Part shown: positions 55,742 through 64,000 of the stretch, one piece after another
Position numbering within the stretch: position 1 is the stretch's first letter
Layout: every line of letters begins with the position of its first letter
Origin: Motilibacter deserti
GTDB taxonomy: Bacteria; Actinomycetota; Actinomycetes; Motilibacterales; Motilibacteraceae
Length of the DNA: 64,000 nucleotides
Assembly (NCBI RefSeq): GCF_011250635.1
Contig: NZ_JAANNP010000001.1
Location: 652,933-716,932 of the forward strand
Direction: 5' to 3'
Notes under the pieces: generated by a model
Database searches by the model: none
Seen by the model: the letters and a program-made list of their open reading frames with translations, nothing else
What the model was told of the DNA's origin: nothing
Position numbers and translations under genes: made by a program

Positions 55742-57796
55742 TCAGCGCTTGCCGCGCTCGTTCATCTGCCGCAGCCACGCGTTGTAGGCCGCCAGCTCGT
55801 CCTCCTCGCCGCGCGCGCTGGCCCGGTCGGCCGCCCGGTCGGTGCGCCGGGCCTCGCGCTCGTCCGCCCGCGTCCACGCGACGAAGACCGCGATGAGCAC
55901 GATCGCGATCGGCACCTCGCCGAGTCCCCACCCCAGCCCGCCGCCGAGGTGCTGGTCGTCGAGCAGGCCGCGGCCGTAGGGGTCGCCGAGCTCCTCGTAG
56001 TAGTCGGCCGCGAGCAGCGACGTCGTGGACATCACGGCGATCGAGAAGAACGCGTGGAACGGCATCGCGGCGAAGAGCACGCCGATGCGGGCGAGGTAGG
56101 GGAGCTTGCGCGGCGAGGGGTCGATGCCCACCAGGACGTAGAAGAAGAGCGAGCCGGCCGCGAGGAAGTGCGCCGCCATCAGCGTGTGGCCCAGCGCGTG
56201 GTTGCCCATGAGGTAGCCGAACAGCGGCGTGAAGTAGAGGGCGAAGAGGCTGCCGACGAAGATGCCGCCGGCCACCAGCGGGTGCGTGAAGAACGAGACC
56301 GGCCGCGAGTGCAGTGCCGCGAGCAGCGCCTGCCGCGGGCCGCGCTCCTCCGGCGTCCGCCCGTTCGGCAGAGTACGCAGGGCCAGGGTCACCGGGGCGC
56401 CGAGCACGAGGAAGATCGGCGCCACCATCGACAGCACCATGTGCGACATCATGTGCGCGCTGAAGAGCAGGTGGGAGTAGGCCGCCAGGCCCCCGCAGGT
56501 GCAGTAGAGCACCACGGCCAGCCCCGCGTACCAGGACACCGTGCGGCCGACCGGCCAGCCGTCGCCGCGCCGGTGCATCGTCCGCACGCCCACGGCGTAG
56601 AGCGCGCCGGCGAGGATCACGAAGGTGAGGAAGAAGCCGTCGACCTGGTACTCGGTCAGGTAGCGCAGCGGGGTGGGCGCGGGCGGAGGGTCGAAGCCGA
56701 GGATCGAGCGCAGCAGCGACGCCGTGGCCGGCGCCGTGTCGGTCGGGATCGGCGTGGGCGTCCGCGCGAGGGCGACGGCCAGGCCGACCAGGCCCGCCAT
56801 CACGAGCACCTCGACCGCGGCGAGCCGGGCGAAGGCGTCCCGGGAATCGGCCAGCCGGGGCAGCACCGCGAGGCGCATCCGCGCGCCGAACGCGACCAGC
56901 AGCGCGAAGCCGGCGGCCTTCCACAGGACCAGCCCGCCGTACTGCGAGGACAGCACCGCCTCGACACTGCCGAGGCGGAGCCACGCGCTCACGACGCCGC
57001 TGGCCCCGACCGCGACGGCGGCCCAGATCGCGATGCGGCTGTAGCGCGGGACGGCGAGGACGAGGGGCGCCCCCGTCGTGGTGCGCCGCCAGACCCACAG
57101 CAGGGCCGCCAGCCCGCCGGCCCAGAGGACGGCGGCGACGACGTGGACGACGAGGCTCGACACCGCGAGCATGTGGTTGCCGGCGCCGGCCGCATGCCCG
57201 GTCAGCAGCGGCGGGGTCACCGCGCCCACGGCCAGCGCGAGCACGAGCAGCGCGCCGCGTACGGACGTGGTGAATCGCGCCAGGACGGCGACCAGGCACG
57301 CGAGCGCGACCTGCACGACGAGCGCGCGGCCCTGCGGCAGGACGGTCAGGAACTCGTGCAGCGCCGAGCCCGACAGCGCCTCGAGGGGCGGCTGGCCGAA
57401 GACGTCGGAGAGAGTGAGGAGGGTCTGCACGAGCGCGGCGGACGCCCACGCTGCCGCCGCGGTGCCGGCCAGGCGTACGCCGAGGAAGGCGCTGCCGCGC
57501 AGCTGGCCCTCGCGGTTGGCGAGCAGCACCGCGCCCGCGAGCAGCAGCCCGACGGTAGCGACGGCGGCGCCGTCGGCGAGCAGCCGGGCCAGCGGCAGGC
57601 CCCACCCCGTGACGGGGCCGGCGTCGGGCAGCCCGGCGGCAGGCTTCTCCGGCCGTCCCCCACCCACCACCAGCGTCACGAGCAGGACGAGGTAGGCCAC
57701 CGCCGCCGCGGGCGGGCCCCAGGGCCGGCGGGTACGCCGCGGGTCCGCCCGCTCGGGCGCCGGCGCGACAGGGGCGGTCGTCGAGGTCGAGCTCAT
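55742..57796 (-). CDS. CopD-CtaG fusion membrane protein
   Basis: A 684-residue polytopic protein. The N-terminal half (residues 30-340) is CopD-like, with about eight helices and segments such as [36 protein letters not shown] (in parts). The C-terminal half (about 385-640) is a caa3-type cytochrome oxidase assembly factor CtaG, with [26 protein letters not shown] and [13 protein letters not shown] rich in His and Met that can bind copper. It probably moves or chaperones copper across the membrane for oxidase assembly. The copC gene lies immediately upstream. ATG 57796 is 8 bases after the copC stop; a GTG at 57826 is an alternative. Confidence 0.88.
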   Translation of the reverse strand: MSSTSTTAPVAPAPERADPRRTRRPWGPPAAAVAYLVLLVTLVVGGGRPEKPAAGLPDAGPVTGWGLPLARLLADGAAVATVGLLLAGAVLLANREGQLRGSAFLGVRLAGTAAAAWASAALVQTLLTLSDVFGQPPLEALSGSALHEFLTVLPQGRALVVQVALACLVAVLARFTTSVRGALLVLALAVGAVTPPLLTGHAAGAGNHMLAVSSLVVHVVAAVLWAGGLAALLWVWRRTTTGAPLVLAVPRYSRIAIWAAVAVGASGVVSAWLRLGSVEAVLSSQYGGLVLWKAAGFALLVAFGARMRLAVLPRLADSRDAFARLAAVEVLVMAGLVGLAVALARTPTPIPTDTAPATASLLRSILGFDPPPAPTPLRYLTEYQVDGFFLTFVILAGALYAVGVRTMHRRGDGWPVGRTVSWYAGLAVVLYCTCGGLAAYSHLLFSAHMMSHMVLSMVAPIFLVLGAPVTLALRTLPNGRTPEERGPRQALLAALHSRPVSFFTHPLVAGGIFVGSLFALYFTPLFGYLMGNHALGHTLMAAHFLAAGSLFFYVLVGIDPSPRKLPYLARIGVLFAAMPFHAFFSIAVMSTTSLLAADYYEELGDPYGRGLLDDQHLGGGLGWGLGEVPIAIVLIAVFVAWTRADEREARRTDRAADRASARGEEDELAAYNAWLRQMNERGKR

Positions 57797-57803
57797 CGGC
57801 CGC

Positions 57804-58424
57804 TCACCGGCCGTCGCGGGCGGCACGGTCGCGTCGGCGGCGGAGCGCGTCGACGACGAGGTATGCCGCCACGACGGCGACCACGACCCAGACGAGGGTG
57901 AGCTGGCCGCCGTGGCGGGACAGCCAGCTGGCGTCGTCGTCGCCGCTGGCCGCCGACGCCACGACGACTCCGGCCGGAGCGGGCTTGCCGTGCGCGACCG
58001 AGAACGTGACTCGCCCGGACACGGGGTGCCCGTCGGCCGAGACGACCCGCCAATCCAGCGTGTAGGCGCCGGCCGCGACGGCGGCGGCGAGCGGCGCCGT
58101 CACCGTGGCACCGTCGGCCGCGGCCTGCCCGAGCTCGACGCCCTGCCCGTCCGGGCCGCTCAGGACGAGCGCGAGGCCCACCGAGGACACGTCCTCGTCG
58201 AAGTCGAGCTCCACCTGCGGCGGCCCGCTCTCCAGCGCCTCGCCCTCGCTGGGGAACGAGGAGACCAGCGCCGTGTGGGCCGCTGCGGGCGACGCGGTCA
58301 GGAGCAGCGCGGGGGCCAGCACGCCGAGGAGCGCGAGCAGGAGGGCACCGGCGGTGGCCACCGGTGCGGGCAGGGCCCGGCGGGCGGGCCGCGACGAGGG
58401 AGGCTGACGGTCGAGGGCGCGCAT
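57804..58424 (-). CDS. CopC-domain copper-binding protein, membrane-anchored
   Basis: A 206-residue protein with a Sec signal (residues 20-50), a CopC domain beginning immediately at the mature [20 protein letters not shown], where the first His would be a Cu ligand, and [19 protein letters not shown] with the second copper-site region. A transmembrane helix near 175-195 ([20 protein letters not shown]) and a basic tail anchor it. It lies just upstream of the CopD-CtaG gene, so both are probably in one operon for copper acquisition or delivery at the outer membrane face. ATG 58424. Confidence 0.9.
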   Translation of the reverse strand: MRALDRQPPSSRPARRALPAPVATAGALLLALLGVLAPALLLTASPAAAHTALVSSFPSEGEALESGPPQVELDFDEDVSSVGLALVLSGPDGQGVELGQAAADGATVTAPLAAAVAAGAYTLDWRVVSADGHPVSGRVTFSVAHGKPAPAGVVVASAASGDDDASWLSRHGGQLTLVWVVVAVVAAYLVVDALRRRRDRAARDGR

Positions 58425-58553
58425 GCTGGCGTCAAGTCTGCCTGCCCGGGAACGTGCGCGCGATGCCGGGAACCGTGCCGTCCGACACAGCCGGACCACC
58501 ACGAAGCGTCCCGGCGCGCGCACGATGCGTCCGGGGCTCCTAGGGTGTCGCCC

Positions 58554-59222
58554 ATGGTGGACCGGCTGGTGTGGATCGACTGCGAGATGACCGGTCTCGA
58601 CCTGCGCGCCGACGCGCTCGTCGAGATCGCCGCGCTCGTGACCGACAGTGAGCTCAACATCCTCGGCGACGGCGTGGACGTGGTGATCAAGCCGCCCGCC
58701 GAGGCACTGGCGAACATGCCGGACGTCGTGCGCGAGATGCACACCGCGTCCGGGCTGCTGGCCAGCCTCGAGCAGGGCGTGACGCTGGAGGAGGCCGAGC
58801 GCCAGGTCCTGGAGTACGTCCGCAAGCACGTGCCGGACTCGCGCAAGGCGCCGCTCGCCGGCAACTCGGTCAGCACCGACCGCGGCTTCCTCGCCCGCGA
58901 CATGCCGACGCTCGACGACCACCTGCACTACCGCATCGTCGACGTCTCGAGCATCAAGGAGCTCGCGCGGCGGTGGTACCCGCGCGCCTACTACAACTCC
59001 CCGAAGAAATCCGGCGGCCATCGCGCGCTGGCGGACATCCGCGAGAGCATCGCCGAGCTGGCCTACTACCGGGAGGCGGTCTTCGTCCCGCAGCCCGGAC
59101 CGGACACCGACACGTCCCGTGCGATCGCGGCTCGCCACGTCCTCCCGGCCCCGGAGCCGGGCCTGCCTGCTGCTGCGGGCGAGGTGGCCGCGCCGCAGGG
59201 CGCTCCGGAGGAACTGGGCTGA
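58554..59222 (+). CDS. orn: Oligoribonuclease
   Basis: A 222-residue 3'-5' exoribonuclease of the DEDDh type that degrades 2-5 nt RNA and pGpG to mononucleotides. The three exonuclease motifs are [26 protein letters not shown] and the [11 protein letters not shown] segment carrying the catalytic His and Asp. The C-terminus is about 35 residues longer than the E. coli enzyme, Pro/Ala-rich and probably disordered. Start at ATG 58554, with an alternative GTG one codon on. It is followed by tRNA-His, as in several actinobacterial genomes. Confidence 0.95.
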   Translation: MVDRLVWIDCEMTGLDLRADALVEIAALVTDSELNILGDGVDVVIKPPAEALANMPDVVREMHTASGLLASLEQGVTLEEAERQVLEYVRKHVPDSRKAPLAGNSVSTDRGFLARDMPTLDDHLHYRIVDVSSIKELARRWYPRAYYNSPKKSGGHRALADIRESIAELAYYREAVFVPQPGPDTDTSRAIAARHVLPAPEPGLPAAAGEVAAPQGAPEELG

Positions 59223-59283
59223 GCTGCGCTCCGGGCGCCCGCTACACTCATCGCTGCCGCGGCGGGCGACCGGCGCGACGTTG

Positions 59284-59356
59284 GTGGGTGTAGCTCAGCT
59301 GGTAGAGCACCGGGTTGTGATCCCGGGTGTCGCGGGTTCGAGTCCCGTCACTCACC
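59284..59356 (+). tRNA. tRNA-His (GTG)
   Basis: Acceptor GTGGGTG pairs with CACTCAC, with a G-1 at 59283 facing C73 as required for tRNA-His. The D-arm TAGCTCAGCTGGTAGAGCA, anticodon loop TTGTGAT (GTG) and T-arm GGGTTCGAGTCCC are all standard. CCA is not encoded. Confidence 0.96.
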
Positions 59357-59364
59357 CCAACTGG

Positions 59365-59396
59365 GAGGCCCTGGCCGCTTCGGCGGCCGGGGCCTC
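59365..59396 (+). terminator. Terminator hairpin after tRNA-His
   Basis: A 14-base stem with one G-U pair (59365-59378 with 59383-59396) and a TTCG tetraloop starts 8 bases after the tRNA. Confidence 0.8.
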
Positions 59397-59437
59397 TGCC
59401 GTTCGGCGGGCCGGCCCGCACCGGCGGCGAGGACGGG

Positions 59438-60001
59438 TCAGTCGGTGCGGTCTGCGTGCCGCAGGCGCAGGGCCGAGACCCCGAAGAACACCCCGCCGAG
59501 GAACGCGTAGCCGGCCACGTTGGCCAGCGTCGGGACGTCCCGGGACGCCAGCACCACGAACGAGGCACCGGCGGCGGTCGAGAGGGCACCGCTGGCCACC
59601 ATCGCCGCCTGCCCGCCCAAGCGCCGCCGGGTCACGCCGACGGCGAGCTGGACGAGCCCCGCGACGACCGCCCAGGCTCCCCATACCCGCAGGACGGCGG
59701 GGATGCCGGAGGCGCACGCGGCGGCGACGGCGACGGCGGCCGCCAGGCTGATCACGACGTTGAGGCGCAGGCCGGCCAGCGCCCCGACCGAGCTCGGCCT
59801 CCGCGCGTCGAGCGCGGCAGCGGCCGCGTCGACCAGGGGGTAGAGCACGAGCAGGGCGACCGCCAGCGGGCCGAGGCGCGACGCCGTGCTCAGCAGGGCG
59901 AGCGCCCAGGCGACGGCGAAGACGCTGCGCGCGGCATGGAGCCGTCGGAGGGCGGACGCTGCGCCCGGGGAAGCGGACGGGGCGGTGGCGGTTGCGCTCA
60001 T
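59438..60001 (-). CDS. Six-helix membrane protein of unknown function
   Basis: A 187-residue integral membrane protein with about six hydrophobic segments in three pairs, for example VFAVAWALALLSTASRLG, NVVISLAAAVAVAAACASG and TLANVAGYAFLGGVFFGVSAL. The arrangement resembles the DUF308/HdeD group of small membrane proteins but I cannot assign it firmly. It is divergent from a TetR-family gene with 142 bases between them; two identical operators (60057-60070 and 60111-60124) are placed so that the regulator would control both. It is therefore a likely TetR target. ATG 60001. Confidence 0.7.
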   Translation of the reverse strand: MSATATAPSASPGAASALRRLHAARSVFAVAWALALLSTASRLGPLAVALLVLYPLVDAAAAALDARRPSSVGALAGLRLNVVISLAAAVAVAAACASGIPAVLRVWGAWAVVAGLVQLAVGVTRRRLGGQAAMVASGALSTAAGASFVVLASRDVPTLANVAGYAFLGGVFFGVSALRLRHADRTD

Positions 60002-60056
60002 CGGAGGTCCGATCGGTCGTGCCACGCCATGGGCCGAACCGGCCACAGGACGGAAG

Positions 60057-60070
60057 AGAACGAACGTTCT
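60057..60070. promoter_or_regulatory. TetR operator 1
   Basis: AGAACGAACGTTCT, a perfect palindrome with 6-base arms and a 2-base centre, lies 56 bases before the divergent membrane-protein gene. An identical copy occurs at 60111. Confidence 0.75.
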
Positions 60071-60110
60071 CTCTCTGAGCTCACCGTCGCACTGCTCGGC
60101 CGAACTGTCA

Positions 60111-60124
60111 AGAACGAACGTTCT
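60111..60124. promoter_or_regulatory. TetR operator 2
   Basis: An exact second copy of AGAACGAACGTTCT, 54 bases from the first and ending 19 bases before the tetR ATG. The overlapping TTGACA on the minus strand (60112-60107) may be a -35 box for the divergent gene. Confidence 0.75.
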
Positions 60125-60143
60125 GCCTAGTAGCCTGGCGAGC

Positions 60144-60740
60144 ATGGCGCGCAGCGAGCCCGAGAGCCGGCCGTCGGAAGCGCGGAACCGGCTGCTCACG
60201 ACGGCGACGAGGGTCTTCTACGCCGAGGGCATCCACTCCGTCGGCGTCGACCGCATCGTCGCCGAGGCGCAGGTGACCCGCGCCACGTTCTACCGGCACT
60301 TCCCCGGCAAGGAGGACCTGGTCCTCGCCTACCTGGGCGCGGTCGACCAAGCCATGCGCAGCCAGGCGGACACGGCGGTCACCGCAGGGCCCACGCCCGT
60401 CGACGCCCTCCGGTCGATCGCAGCCGGGATCGCCCAGGGCATTCGGTCTCCCGGGTTCCGGGGCTGCGCCTTCCTCAACGCCGTGGCCGAATATCCCGAC
60501 CCCGGCTCTGCCGTGCACCAGGCCGTCCTCGCCCACCGCCAGTGGTTCCTCGACATCGTCGAAGGCCAGCTCGCACGGGTCCGGAAGGCCTCGGCCGAGC
60601 CCGCCGCCCGCCACTTCGTCATGCTGCGGGACGGCGCCATGGCGGCCGGGTGCCTGTTCGAGCCCGACCTCGTCTGCGAGACCTTCCTGCGTGGGATCGA
60701 GGAGCTCCTCGAGGGCCATGCCGCACGTCGTCGCCCCTGA
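60144..60740 (+). CDS. TetR-family transcriptional regulator
   Basis: A 198-residue repressor. The N-terminal helix-turn-helix reads RNRLLTTATRVFYAEGIHSVGVDRIVAEAQVTRATFYRHFPGKEDLVLAYL in total, cited here in overlapping parts; the recognition helix is VTRATFYRHFP. The C-terminal ligand domain has GFRGCAFLNAVAEYPDPG, typical of the AcrR/TetR_C_33-like branch. Start at ATG 60144. Two copies of the palindrome AGAACGAACGTTCT in the divergent region suggest it represses itself and the membrane protein on the other strand. The ligand is unknown. Confidence 0.9.
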   Translation: MARSEPESRPSEARNRLLTTATRVFYAEGIHSVGVDRIVAEAQVTRATFYRHFPGKEDLVLAYLGAVDQAMRSQADTAVTAGPTPVDALRSIAAGIAQGIRSPGFRGCAFLNAVAEYPDPGSAVHQAVLAHRQWFLDIVEGQLARVRKASAEPAARHFVMLRDGAMAAGCLFEPDLVCETFLRGIEELLEGHAARRRP

Positions 60741-60970
60741 GGCGGGCGCTCATCCTCCGTGCCTGGCGAGAGCAGCAGTTCAGTGAATAGGGCTTCAGGC
60801 AACTTGTTGCGGCCTTCTGACGGCGTGACATCTCCTGCCGGCGCACAATCGAAGGCAGCGGCTCGGTTCAACGCCTCCGGCCCGGGTAGCCACCCTGCAG
60901 ACCCGCGTGGCGGGACGGCGGCGCCTGTCGTCGTACGCCCGAGGCAGACACCACGGGGAGACAGGCAGAG

Positions 60971-61228
60971 ATGGACCCGAAGCTCGTGTACAGCTTCAGC
61001 GCCTGGGTGGACGTCGCCGCCGACAGCTACGAGGACCTGCTCGAGCTGCAACGCCTGGCGGTCGAAGCCGGGCTGGAGACGCGGCTCACGCGCGTGCCCG
61101 ACGGCGGATTCGACCACCACCTGCGGGTGTCGGTCGCCGGCGACGACCCACGCCTCGCCGACGCGATCAACGACTTCCGCATCCGGGTGGACCAGCTCGT
61201 CACCCAGGCCGTCGACTCGGCGGTCTGA
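60971..61228 (+). CDS. Small protein of unknown function
   Basis: An 85-residue acidic, soluble protein without signal or membrane segment. The sequence MDPKLVYSFSAWVDVAAD, then helix YEDLLELQRLAVEAGL, strand ETRLTRVPDGG, strand HHLRVSVAG and helix DAINDFRIRVDQLVTQAV suggests a small ferredoxin-like alpha/beta fold; I recognise no family. GGGGAG is 15 bases before the ATG. The preceding 230 bases after tetR contain no evident gene. It converges with the glycosyltransferase gene 5 bases away. Confidence 0.6.
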   Translation: MDPKLVYSFSAWVDVAADSYEDLLELQRLAVEAGLETRLTRVPDGGFDHHLRVSVAGDDPRLADAINDFRIRVDQLVTQAVDSAV

Positions 61229-61233
61229 GGCGG

Positions 61234-62001
61234 CTACTCCCCGAGCAGCCGCTGCAGCTCGAGGGCCTCGGAGATCTTGCGCAGCACCTTCGCGTCCACG
61301 GGGTCCCGCTCTCCCAGCCCGAACAGCCCGTCGAGCGCCGCGTCGTCGAAGTTGCCGTTGGTGATCGTGGGGAGCTGGTCGCGGCGGTAGTAGTGGTAGT
61401 CGCAGAGCACCTGGTCCACGTGGCGGATCGCGAACGGGTGGCGCAGCACGACGCGTACGACGAAGTCCCAGTCGACCAGCCGCGTCAGCGTCTCGTCGTA
61501 GCCGCCGACCTCCTCGACCAGCCGGCGCCGGTGCAGCATGACGTTGGTGTCGATGCTGTTGTGGCGCAGCAAAGACGCGGGGTTGTAGGCCGGGCTGTGC
61601 GTCTTGCGCCCGACGACCCGGGCGTCGTGCAGCGGGCCGTCGAGCAGGAACAGGTGGCGGCCGCAGTAGGCCAGCATGTCCTGCTCGCGCAGCTCGCCGG
61701 TCATGACCTCCAGGAACTGTGGGGACCAGACGTTATCCGTGTCGAGATAGGCGACGAGGTCGCCGCGGGCCTCGGCGAGTGCGGCGTTGCGCGCGGCGGA
61801 CACGCCCCGGTGCTCACGGGGCAGGACGCGCAGCCGGCCGTCCGCGCACCCGGCGAGGACCTCGGCCGTGTCGTCGGTCGAGCCGTCGTCGACGACGAGG
61901 AGCTCCAGGTCCGGCATCGTCTGCCCGAGGACGGAGTGGATCGCGCGCGGGAGCAGCCCCGCCCGGTCGTAGGTCGGCATCACGACGCTGACGAGCGGCA
62001 C
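61234..62001 (-). CDS. Family 2 glycosyltransferase
   Basis: A 255-residue GT-A-fold enzyme. The N-terminus SVVMPTYDRAGLLPRAIHSVL, the LLVVDDGSTDDT motif, the metal-binding AYLDTDNVWSP (DxD variant) and the acceptor-side LVDWDFVVRV fit inverting GT2 enzymes. No transmembrane segment is seen. It follows the ATP-grasp-like gene by one base, so the two are almost certainly co-transcribed. Donor and acceptor sugars are unknown; cell-surface or small-molecule glycosylation are both possible. Confidence 0.85.
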   Translation of the reverse strand: MPLVSVVMPTYDRAGLLPRAIHSVLGQTMPDLELLVVDDGSTDDTAEVLAGCADGRLRVLPREHRGVSAARNAALAEARGDLVAYLDTDNVWSPQFLEVMTGELREQDMLAYCGRHLFLLDGPLHDARVVGRKTHSPAYNPASLLRHNSIDTNVMLHRRRLVEEVGGYDETLTRLVDWDFVVRVVLRHPFAIRHVDQVLCDYHYYRRDQLPTITNGNFDDAALDGLFGLGERDPVDAKVLRKISEALELQRLLGE

Positions 62002-62002
62002 G

Positions 62003-63094
62003 TCAGGCCCCCAGCGCGGTCGGCTCGGCGGCGGGGGCCTCGAGCAGGCTCAGGACCGCGGCGTCGAAGCGTGGCCAGAAGCGCCCTTGCGGCTCGTCCA
62101 GCCCCATGCGGGCGGGCGTGTCGAGGAAGTGCCACCGTCCGCGGGCGCGCAGCTGCGCGTCGACGAACTCGGCCACGACCGGTGTCGGATAGACGTTGAC
62201 GTCCGTGAACACCGCCGCGCCATCATCGGCGCGGCGTACGAAGTCCACGCAGAACCAGTCCAGTCCCAGCTCGCGCCCGATCGTTCTCACCTGCTGCTGC
62301 TCCTGCTCGCTCATCTCGAAGACGGGCTCGTGCCCGGCCAACGTGCCCAGCCCTGCTTCCCACCCGGTGCTGACGATGACGTCCGTCGCGTGGACCACCC
62401 CGAGGAAGTGGAACGCGCGGTAGCGCCGGTGCAGCCCGTCCGCCCCGCGGGCGTCGACGTAGCCGAACGCGCGGTGCCCGGCGGGCAGCGGCCCGTCCAG
62501 CCGGCGCAGCTCCTTGCGGCTCGTCTGTCCCGGTCCCTTCACCACGACGAGGTCTCCCTCGCGCGGCTCCGGGTCGGGCACACTCACGCCGGCGTCCCGC
62601 AGCCGGGCGAACGTGTCAGGGCGATGGTAGGCGTCGTGGTTCTCGAGCCGGTTCAGGACCGGCACGTCGTGGCCGACCCTGCTCAGCGATTCACGTATCG
62701 CCGTTCGCACGTGCAGCGGCACCGGGTCCTGGGTCTGCACCCACACGACGTCCGCCCGCTCCGGCTCGTCGTCCACGACGGCGTGCACCACGCTGCTGTG
62801 CTCGTTGATCCAGTACGCGGTCACCGGCCCGAAGCTCGCCCCCGCCACAGGCCCCTCCAGCAGGCACAGGCGCACCGGGCGGCCCGCCCGGGCGTGCCGG
62901 CGCCGGCGCAGCGCGGTCAGCGGGCCCGGGGCGTACCCGATGCGGCCGGGCGGGGTGCCGGTCGCGAGCCAGGCCAGCGGCTGCAGCGGCGAGGCCCAGC
63001 GCCGGAGCCGCCACCCGGGACGGTTGTCGAGCCAGCGGTCCCAGGGGGCGGGGAGCCGGGTGTCGCGTACGAGCTCCTGCCACACCCAGTGCAC
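62003..63094 (-). CDS. ATP-grasp-like protein of unknown function
   Basis: A 363-residue soluble protein. Residues 170-330 look like an ATP-grasp core: DLVVVKGPGQTSRKELRRLDGP may hold the ATP-binding Lys, and the end LDWFCVDFVRRADDGAAVFTDVNVYPTPV (in parts) has the Mg-binding Asp/Asn pattern of RimK- and D-Ala-ligase-like enzymes. The N-terminal 150 residues include a basic Arg-rich segment (TALRRRRHARAGR). AGGAGG precedes GTG 63094. Together with the adjacent glycosyltransferase it could act on a surface or secondary-metabolite precursor; this is inference. Confidence 0.65.
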   Translation of the reverse strand: MHWVWQELVRDTRLPAPWDRWLDNRPGWRLRRWASPLQPLAWLATGTPPGRIGYAPGPLTALRRRRHARAGRPVRLCLLEGPVAGASFGPVTAYWINEHSSVVHAVVDDEPERADVVWVQTQDPVPLHVRTAIRESLSRVGHDVPVLNRLENHDAYHRPDTFARLRDAGVSVPDPEPREGDLVVVKGPGQTSRKELRRLDGPLPAGHRAFGYVDARGADGLHRRYRAFHFLGVVHATDVIVSTGWEAGLGTLAGHEPVFEMSEQEQQQVRTIGRELGLDWFCVDFVRRADDGAAVFTDVNVYPTPVVAEFVDAQLRARGRWHFLDTPARMGLDEPQGRFWPRFDAAVLSLLEAPAAEPTALGA

Positions 63095-63115
63095 CGCGCC
63101 TCCTGAACCGTCCGC

Positions 63116-64000
63116 TCAGCGTCGGTCCGACGTGAGGTCTGCAGGCATTTTCGCCGCTGCAGCCTGGTGGCGCGCGCGGGCTCCCGCGATCGCGCCCAGC
63201 GCGAGGCCCGCGGCGAGCAGCAGGAGGCCGCGCAGCCACACCTCGCCGTCGATCTGGGTGAACAGCACGACGCAGGAGAGGATGGCCAGCACGGGGAGCG
63301 CGGTCGGCGTGCGGTAGTGGTCCGCGGCCGCGTCGGGCCCAGGGCGGCGGCGCAGGACGAGCACCGCGAGGTTCACGCCGACGAAGACGATCAGCAGCAT
63401 GAGCACCAGCGTCGAGGCCAGGGTGGCGACGTCGCCGGTGAGCGCCAGCAGGATCGACAACACGCTGGTGGCGGCGATCGCGACCCACGGGGTGCCGCGC
63501 CCGGGCAGCACGCGGGCCAGCGCTCCCGGCAGCAGGCCGTCGCGGGCCATCCCGTAGGCGAGCCGCGAGGACATGATCCCCGTGAGCAGGGCGCCGTTGG
63601 CCACGGCAACGAGGGCGATGGCGCTGAACAGCTTCTCCGGCACGCCGCCGGCCTCGCGCACCACCTCGAGCAGCGGGCCGCTGGACTCGACGAGCGTCTC
63701 CGTCGGCACGACGGCGCTGGCCGCCAGCCCGACGAGCAGGTAGACCAGGCCCGCCACCAGCAGGGCGCCGAAGAGCGCCCGCGGGTAGGACCGGCGCGGG
63801 TCCTTCGTCTCCTCGGCGATGTTGACCGAGGTCTCGAAGCCGACGAACGAGTAGAACGCGAGGACCGAAGCGCTCAGCAGCCCGGCCGCGACGCCGTGCT
63901 CGGACGTCCCGAGGTCCGTCAGCCGCGCGTAGTCCGCGTCGCCGCGCAGCGCCACCCAGACGCCGAGCACGATCACGAGCACCAGCCCGCCGACCTCGAT
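63116..64000 (-). CDS. APC-family amino-acid permease (5' part outside the window)
   Basis: The C-terminal 294 residues of an amino acid-polyamine-organocation transporter. AFYSFVGFETSVNIAEETKDPRRSYPRALFGAL, cited in parts, is the diagnostic helix 6 / loop region with the conserved Glu-Glu-x-x-x-Pro motif, and SRLAYGMARDGLLPGALARV follows. About eight hydrophobic segments remain in the window. The reading frame stays open to base 64000, so the true start is beyond the edge; the ATG inside it is not the start. It lies 21 bases upstream of the ATP-grasp-like gene on the same strand and may share its operon. Confidence 0.88.
   Translation of the reverse strand: MEVGGLVLVIVLGVWVALRGDADYARLTDLGTSEHGVAAGLLSASVLAFYSFVGFETSVNIAEETKDPRRSYPRALFGALLVAGLVYLLVGLAASAVVPTETLVESSGPLLEVVREAGGVPEKLFSAIALVAVANGALLTGIMSSRLAYGMARDGLLPGALARVLPGRGTPWVAIAATSVLSILLALTGDVATLASTLVLMLLIVFVGVNLAVLVLRRRPGPDAAADHYRTPTALPVLAILSCVVLFTQIDGEVWLRGLLLLAAGLALGAIAGARARHQAAAAKMPADLTSDRR

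Overview
The window is chromosomal DNA from a very GC-rich actinobacterium. Evidence for this: GTG and even TTG starts preceded by Shine-Dalgarno sequences, 4-base ATGA/GTGA gene overlaps, group II truncated haemoglobin next to a GH13 glucosidase (the order also known for M. tuberculosis glbO-aglA), EttA, oligoribonuclease, MerR/PadR/TetR regulators, and a CobN + ChlI/D type cobalamin pathway. I cannot fix the genus. I see no insertion sequence, prophage, CRISPR array or rRNA. The DNA reads as core plus ordinary accessory chromosome.

Layout. 1-3.5 kb: haem importer hmuTUV plus a secreted protein of unknown role. 3.7-9.3 kb: HEAT-repeat protein, a divergent SDR/MerR pair with a clear operator, a fatty acyl-CoA ligase, and a two-domain SDR. 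9.34-9.50 kb: an unusual array of regularly spaced 13-bp palindromes ending in a long hairpin. 9.5-21 kb: OsmC, glbO-aglA, ASCH, secreted EEP hydrolase, DUF72, thioesterase, EttA, an SSB-like protein, an MFS carrier, and a membrane-anchored ornithine-decarboxylase-like fusion. 21.1-22.8 kb: a secreted M14 carboxypeptidase.

22.9-34.8 kb is a large leftward cobalamin operon under a cobalamin riboswitch: chlID, cobO, cobB, cobI, cobM, cobL, cbiG-cobJ, cobH, cbiX, cobC-cobA. Almost all its genes overlap by a few bases. A 9-codon leader ORF appears to couple the riboswitch to chlID. A second riboswitch at 48.7-48.9 kb drives cbiB-cobQ-cobN (42.5-48.6 kb). Together the two units cover most of the route from uroporphyrinogen III to adenosylcobinamide phosphate. 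No CobG, CobK, CobF, CobU, CobS or CobT is visible here.

Between the two cob units (34.9-42.3 kb) lie a TRIC-like channel, a PadR-controlled FtsX-type ABC exporter, and the most unusual locus of the window: a PqqD/HPr-kinase-like fusion protein flanked by two paralogous twin-arginine-signal proteins. I regard this as the best candidate for an undescribed system.

49-64 kb: a polar amino-acid ABC importer, tRNA-Arg(TCT), a very large secreted M14 peptidase, a Gfo/Idh/MocA oxidoreductase, the copper-related CopC and CopD-CtaG pair, orn, tRNA-His(GTG), a TetR regulator with two identical operators facing a membrane protein, a GT2/ATP-grasp pair, and an APC permease cut by the window edge.
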